Shown one piece after another: positions 58,985 through 64,000 of a DNA stretch of 64,000 nt (positions within the stretch are counted from its first letter, which is position 1; every line of letters starts with the position of its first letter). The notes beneath the pieces were generated by a model. The model saw nothing but the letters and a program-made list of their open reading frames with translations, ran no database searches and was not told the DNA's origin. The stretch covers positions 35,031,183 to 35,095,182 of the forward strand of contig CM065377.1 of the NCBI GenBank assembly GCA_033060915.1. The letters are read 5' to 3'. Origin of the DNA: Euryodendron excelsum. Its lineage: Eukaryota > Streptophyta > Magnoliopsida > Ericales > Pentaphylacaceae. The position numbers were made by a program, and so were the translations under genes.

Positions 58985-59345
58985 TCTTTTCTCTCTTTCT
59001 CTCTCTCCGCCAGGTAATACCGGGGTCTAGCTGGGCGTGAGGTTGAGGACATGGTACATGAGTCCAGCCACCGCAAGAAAAGCAAAATCAACGTCGTCCA
59101 ATCCCCACCCTCCCCACCAGGACTATTTCCATTGCCACCAAGCTCACTCCCCACAGAATCTTCTTTCTCCAAAACTGGGACTTCTGAATTTTGAGTGTTA
59201 ATGGAACTCTGACATAATTGCAACAGACCCTTCTTGAAGGAACAGAGGTTCTGAGAAATGGGGTTTTAGAAATAGGGTTTCGAGTTGAAATTCTGAAGTT
59301 GGGGCTCTTTTTAAGTGGGAAAGAAGAGACATAACATGTATATAG
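58985..59345 (-). pseudogene. Decayed coding fragment, possibly a first exon of a plastid membrane protein
   Basis: Pieces in different minus-strand frames read in order as a transit-peptide-like SPNFRISTRNPISKTPFLR, then EVPVLEKEDSVGSELGGNGN, then GGEGGDWTTLILLF, and after a one-base shift AGLMYHVLNLTPS followed by a stop. A Gly-rich GDWTT segment followed by a membrane segment is reminiscent of plant chloroplast membrane proteins, but I cannot name the family. The frameshifts and stop suggest a pseudogene fragment; an unrecognised intron is an alternative. Confidence 0.3.
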
Positions 59346-62300
59346 CAGTGTATGGTCAGATATGCTCTCCTTCTTGTTCTTATCCATTGGCTTTTATACT
59401 TTTTTTTTTTTTTTTCTCGTCCCACATCGGTAGAACAACAAAAATCTGATTCATTCACTTCCTATATAAAAAATAGGCCTCCACCGGTCCATTTAATGGC
59501 ATTAGTGTGCCAGTTTTGTTGGGCCAGCGGACTAAGACTTGTGGGCTTCTTGTAAGTAAGATACAATCAGAATTAGCTGAATGGCAACGGTTCAGAGCCG
59601 AACTGAATTTGTTGTGCTTGGTTTGGTTCTCATGTCGAACTGAATTTGTTTGTGTTTGGTTTGGTTCTCATGTGGAGGTGGTGATGGTTCGGTTTTGGGT
59701 ATAATTTTATTTGTTGGGTTTGGTTTGGTTCTCATGTGGAGTGGGTGAAGGTTCGGGTTCGGTTTTGGATATAATTTTATAGTTTTGGGTATAATTTTAT
59801 GAAATTAATGGAGATCGGTTAGGTTTTGAATTGAGTGTTACTTTGATTTGACACTTCGATTGATTGTTAACTTGATTGGACACTTTAGTTTTGAATTGAG
59901 TGCCTACTTGATATGACACCCAACTAAATTGACTCATGTGCACTTAAATATCTTGATTTGACACTTAACCACTCCTGTGCAGTTGGTTACCGATATTATA
60001 AAAAATCATGATACTGAATCGTCCCCTTCTTTTAAAAGCAGGCTTGTTCTCTAACAAGATGACAGCGTGCAAATAAGAAAATTTAAAATTCATTTAGTAT
60101 TTTTGAAGTATCATGTCATCTTTATTCTATTTGTTATGTATTAGTGTGATTCTATTTGTTACATATTGGTGTGATTCTCTTTCTAGGTGAGATCAAATAT
60201 CATACCTAACAAGTGGTGGATCTACATTTGTATAGAATTGTAAAACGAACCAAACTACACGAACTTAGCTCGCGGTCGGCTCGCTAAAAGCTCATTTGAA
60301 ATCGACTCATTATACAAATAAGTCAAACTTAAACACATTTTAAATCTCAATAAATTTATGCACTTGGCTCGATAAATTTATATACACTAAAAATTTTAAG
60401 CCATTCGAGTTTGACTCGTGTTTAACTCAATTAAAACTCATTTGAGATTGCTTGAAAGTTAAATAAACTAATCGTGAATATATTTTTAAACTCGTTAAGA
60501 TTTTTAAAATAAATTTGAATAACCTACTATTCAACTCGACTTAGCTTGGCTTGGCTTGTTTATAGCTCTACATCCGTGTAAAAGAAAGAAAACTATAGGT
60601 GGTATGCGCTTCAGCAGTACTGAATAATTTTTACACAAGAAGTGGTAATTGTCACTATGAGTTAACAAATTTAAAATATTATTTATGATTGACTTGGCTA
60701 GTGGAAGACTTGGAAACTTTGTAGTTTTGTGTGGTGTTGCAATCATATGTTTTAATGCAATCTATACTATTATAAAGCAAACTTTTGAGTTTGATAAAGT
60801 TCATGAAGATTTAAATTCAAAAAAATATTACTTTTAAGTATAGATCAAGAAGTTTTTAAAAAATATATAAATTACTTATGTTGTACATATTTTTATCTAA
60901 TCAAAGAATAAAAAAATAAAATATTAATTTAAATTTTATAATTATTCACTAATTATTTTTTATTTTTTTTGTCTGTCCTGTTCAAGCTAATCATCCACAA
61001 ATTGGGACACCCCTATGATACAATGATGTACTTTGTATGCATGTTGCATGCATTGGGCTTCCATGAAATTCCCTGTTGCTATTTCAGTATTTGTGTCAGT
61101 GGGCAGCTGTTTTCATCCACTCCCCACCCCACTCTATACACGCAATTAAAATACTCTAATTTTACCGTCAGCCAGTCATCATGCAGATTGAGGCAGCGCA
61201 TTAATGGACTGAACTGTCCCTCCTCAGTTTTAGACTCCTTCCTCCATTAATTATCGCACTTCAATTGTGAGTGTGCGCGCCATTTGTGACTTTTGATGGA
61301 AAACTGACTAGTTTTACTATTCCCATCAACTCCGATCCTTGTGTTAAAGTTTTAGAAGTGTTCTGCTAACATGTGTATGTGTCTCACGAGTGCATACGAA
61401 CGCTTATTTTATACCATGTTTCTTGTAAATTTAAAGTTATAGTAAAAAGATTCATTTAGGAGCTTTTATTGAGATAAGCGCTTATCTAACATTTCCTTTT
61501 CTCAACACAACTATGAAGTTAATGATGGAATTCAAAATTTAAACTATTATGAATTATCAAAACTCCTCTTAAATATTATTAATATTAATAAATAAAAATT
61601 CTTAAACTCATCCTTAATATTAAATTCTAAAATTATATGACTCTTGTAGTTTTTATCCCATCTAATGTATTTACGTACAAATATATATTTTAATGAATAA
61701 TTTTTAGTTTTGTATTAACCTATTTATTTTATTATTATTTTAAATTATTTTTGTCTTTTTGTTTCGCCGGAGCATAAAGATATTTGATAGGCAATTTTGT
61801 ATGCTCTAAAATTAAATTAATTTATTTCCCTTAAATTTTTTTACTAATTAATTTTATTTTATATTTTAATTAGAAAAATTATAATTATATGTAAAACTTA
61901 ATAGGAGCATATTTGACTTTTAAAAGTTAATATATAATACAACAATATAAATGATGAGAAGATATCAACAATCTCATTAATTACGTTTTCAAAAATATCT
62001 TTTAAAGTTGAAGAGTTAATATTTTGTATTTTAAGGAAAGGTTACTAGATTAACTCTTTCCTTAACGTATGTCCTATGGACATGTATTAGTATTTTGGTC
62101 TTGTGAATATGTGTTCTAAAATCATATTTTAAACATGTTTTGTTTGGTTATATAAAGTATTAAAAATTGTGAAAGTACAATTTTAACACTGAAAATGCAA
62201 TTTTTAAAACTTTGTACAACTAATCAAATCATGTTTAAAATATGTCATAAATTTATTTTCTTTTGAATGTAAATAAGGGCATCATTTATATATATGCCGT

Positions 62301-62872
62301 GCGCTTTTATCCAAATTTAAGAAGTGGAAGGAAAAGTAAATCATGCATGAGCACATTTTAAAACGGTTAAAAGATTATTTTTTATGCATGAAGCATCAAT
62401 ATTATTGTCAATATATAACACGACAATATCCATATACATACATTATGCCATTTAAATTCGAAAAAAAAAAAACACTAAAGTCTGCAAAGCTGAAATATTG
62501 CATCAAGAGAGAAGATGGATGTGTATGAACCTGATGAAGTGTACAGAGATGTATCATGTATGTCCGGCTTTAGGGAATTATGTCATAATATGTGATTGAA
62601 GACCCACTTTAATTAAAGACCAGCCGATGTGATACATGGAGAAAAAATATTTATATATGTGTTCAGAGATGTATCATATAGATGTGCCTACATGTGTTCA
62701 TATATTTATATATCACAACCTGAAAAAATAAAATTTAAGGCTAAATAAAAGCCACACAAACAAATTTTTAGGAATTAATAGTAAAAAAATTTGAAAATTT
62801 TTATTGCAAAATAAATTGAATTTATTTTTTTTTAAAGATTGTAAAAGCTCACATATCTATTATGCAGAGCTA
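59346..62872. other. AT-rich intergenic sequence
   Basis: No gene or RNA is recognised over 3.5 kb. A 17-T run lies near 59399. 59600-59800 has imperfect repeats of ttggtttggttctcatgtgga. The open frame at 60969-61250 has no recognisable domain. Confidence 0.5.
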
Positions 62873-62880
62873 TATATGTC

Positions 62881-63157
62881 CATGGGTTGACCTATGTAGG
62901 GGCAAAGGAGGGCCCGGCTCCCTTGAATTTTAGAAATTATGCTTTGACTCTATAGGTTTTGTACATTTATGACAAAAATTAGTGCTTTGGACCCTCTTGA
63001 GAGTTTGAAATAATATTTATATCCCACAATTTTTGGAGTATTTAAGATAATAATAGAATATTAATTCTCAATAATTCAGAAAATTTTACCTTAACTCCCT
63101 AAAATTAAAAAAAAAAATCATGACCCCCCTTCAAGAAATTTTCTGGGTCTACCCATG
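62881..63157. mobile_element. hAT-type MITE with 8-bp target duplication
   Basis: CATGGGTTGACC (62881-62892) is inverted as GGTCTACCCATG (63146-63157), one mismatch. TATATGTC (62873-62880) and TATATGTG (63158-63165) flank it. The interior is C/G-run-rich at both ends. Confidence 0.6.
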
Positions 63158-63165
63158 TATATGTG

Positions 63166-63749
63166 TATTTATAAGAGATATAGACATGAATTATTTGTTT
63201 TTTAAAACAATTTATAAATAGTACCGAGCTTCATTTTATTTTAACATAATAGCAAATCTTTCTTGTTATAACTATCATTATCTAGTTGAATATAATATAT
63301 GCACTACACTTCAATCCAAGAATGTCGTTTGGAAGTGGAGCTGCCTTATATGGTCAAGCCAAGCAAAAAGGGAGTTCCCTGTTTGTATCCTCTAGTCTCA
63401 AGAGTTTCTTTCATCTTCGACAGCTGCATCACAATATGTATATATATAAGGTATATCGATGTGAAGAAGTTATATTTTAAAAGAAACTTAACTTTTTTTT
63501 TAATATAATAGAGAATTTAATTGAACCATCATAATAGATTAATGGAGTATAGCTGTGAATGAGTTATGTTTTTATAGACTTTGTAGTTAACAGGAAACTT
63601 AATTTTTTTTAAAAATAGAAACGTAACTAGATCACTATATATATATATATTATATATATGGATAAATTAGTACACGGAATTATTGAACTGACAATATTGG
63701 AAGACGACCTGACAAACATTTCATCACCAGTATTTTCTTCAAAAAAGTC
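63166..63749. other. Intergenic sequence upstream of the second metalloproteinase gene
   Basis: AT-rich, with a (TA)n tract at 63637-63659. The overlapping short frames at 63286-63508 are not recognisable genes. Confidence 0.5.
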
Positions 63750-63757
63750 TATAAATA
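63750..63757 (+). promoter_or_regulatory. TATA box of the second metalloproteinase gene
   Basis: TATAAATA lies 74 bp before the start codon, inside a block shared with the minus-strand paralogue (GTCTATAAATAGAGACCTA, then ACATAAGCAGC). Confidence 0.8.
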
Positions 63758-63830
63758 GAGACCTAAACATAAGCAGCGAATGAACAACACAAGAAGTACT
63801 AGCTTGCTTGCTTCCCTTGTAACTTCCATC

Positions 63831-64000
63831 ATGACACCTTCAGTTTTCCAGCTCTGCCTAAGCATTTTCCTCTTCTCCTCCGTCGTCCATCTTTTCCCAT
63901 CCCCTGCAGATTCTTCACAGCCATCCCCCTTTGAATTCATTAAGCAATTGCAAGGTTGCCACAAGGGTGAAAAAGTCAAAGGGCTCCACGAGCTCAAGAC
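63831..64000 (+). CDS. Plant matrix metalloproteinase, N-terminal part (runs off window)
   Basis: The first 56 codons are visible: a signal peptide (MTPSVFQLCLSIFLFSSVV, residues 1-19 and a little beyond), then PSPFEFIKQLQGCHKGEKVKG, nearly identical to residues 35-55 of the intact enzyme at 15921-16862, then LHELKT. The start is supported by the signal peptide, the alignment and the TATA box. The cysteine switch and zinc site lie outside the window, so integrity cannot be judged. It lies on the opposite strand to the other three copies. Confidence 0.9.
   Translation, partial: MTPSVFQLCLSIFLFSSVVHLFPSPADSSQPSPFEFIKQLQGCHKGEKVKGLHELK

Overview
The window reads as nuclear DNA of a eudicot plant. 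It is AT-rich and retroelement-dominated, holds two recognisable plant gene families, and shows no bacterial gene organisation. I cannot name the species. Only two intact genes are supported: a matrix metalloproteinase (15921-16862, minus) and a fasciclin-like arabinogalactan protein (43071-43973, plus). A second metalloproteinase starts at 63831 (plus) and runs off the window. Broken metalloproteinase pieces lie at 15391-15564 and about 17640-17781.

Layout. 1-14298 is a composite of one family of retrotransposons with giant LTRs (3.5-4.8 kb): an LTR cut by the window edge, an internal remnant, a full LTR, a truncated LTR, a second internal remnant and a third LTR. 14299-20110 holds the metalloproteinase cluster and a dead, 5'-truncated LINE. 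20562-22988 holds a 13-bp-TIR element, a SINE with an 18-bp target duplication and a long-TIR element. 24268-39739 is one non-autonomous LTR retrotransposon (1.44-kb LTRs, CTAGA target duplication). Its gag-like ORF was hit twice by solo giant LTRs: 27180-31595 (plus, AGAAC duplication) and 31998-35922 (minus, TACCC duplication). 39745-46560 contains a 150-bp tandem duplication, a MITE and the FLA gene. 46562-51119 holds a SINE, a MULE-type MITE and two copia-like LTR remnants. 51974-57803 is a foldback DNA element whose left arm is split by a third solo giant LTR (52117-56964, CCGGC duplication). 57804-64000 is mostly intergenic, with MITEs, a decayed coding fragment and the second metalloproteinase promoter and start.

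The most interesting material is the giant-LTR family. I see six copies in three sequence subfamilies, and no reverse transcriptase belonging to it anywhere in the window. The copies differ strongly in primary sequence but keep the same structural elements: arrays of small hairpins in U3, a large palindrome just upstream of the TATA box, a repeated motif centred on CAAAATGACCATTTTG, an inverted-repeat core CTACG...CGTAG, and a stem-loop close to the 3' end. Within one copy (52292-52610) the stems of successive hairpins differ in sequence but still pair, which points to selection on structure. The Tat/Ogre assignment is inference.

The metalloproteinases are the likely functional cargo. The plus- and minus-strand paralogues share a nearly identical TATA/5'-UTR block, so the family was duplicated locally and later separated by nested transposons.
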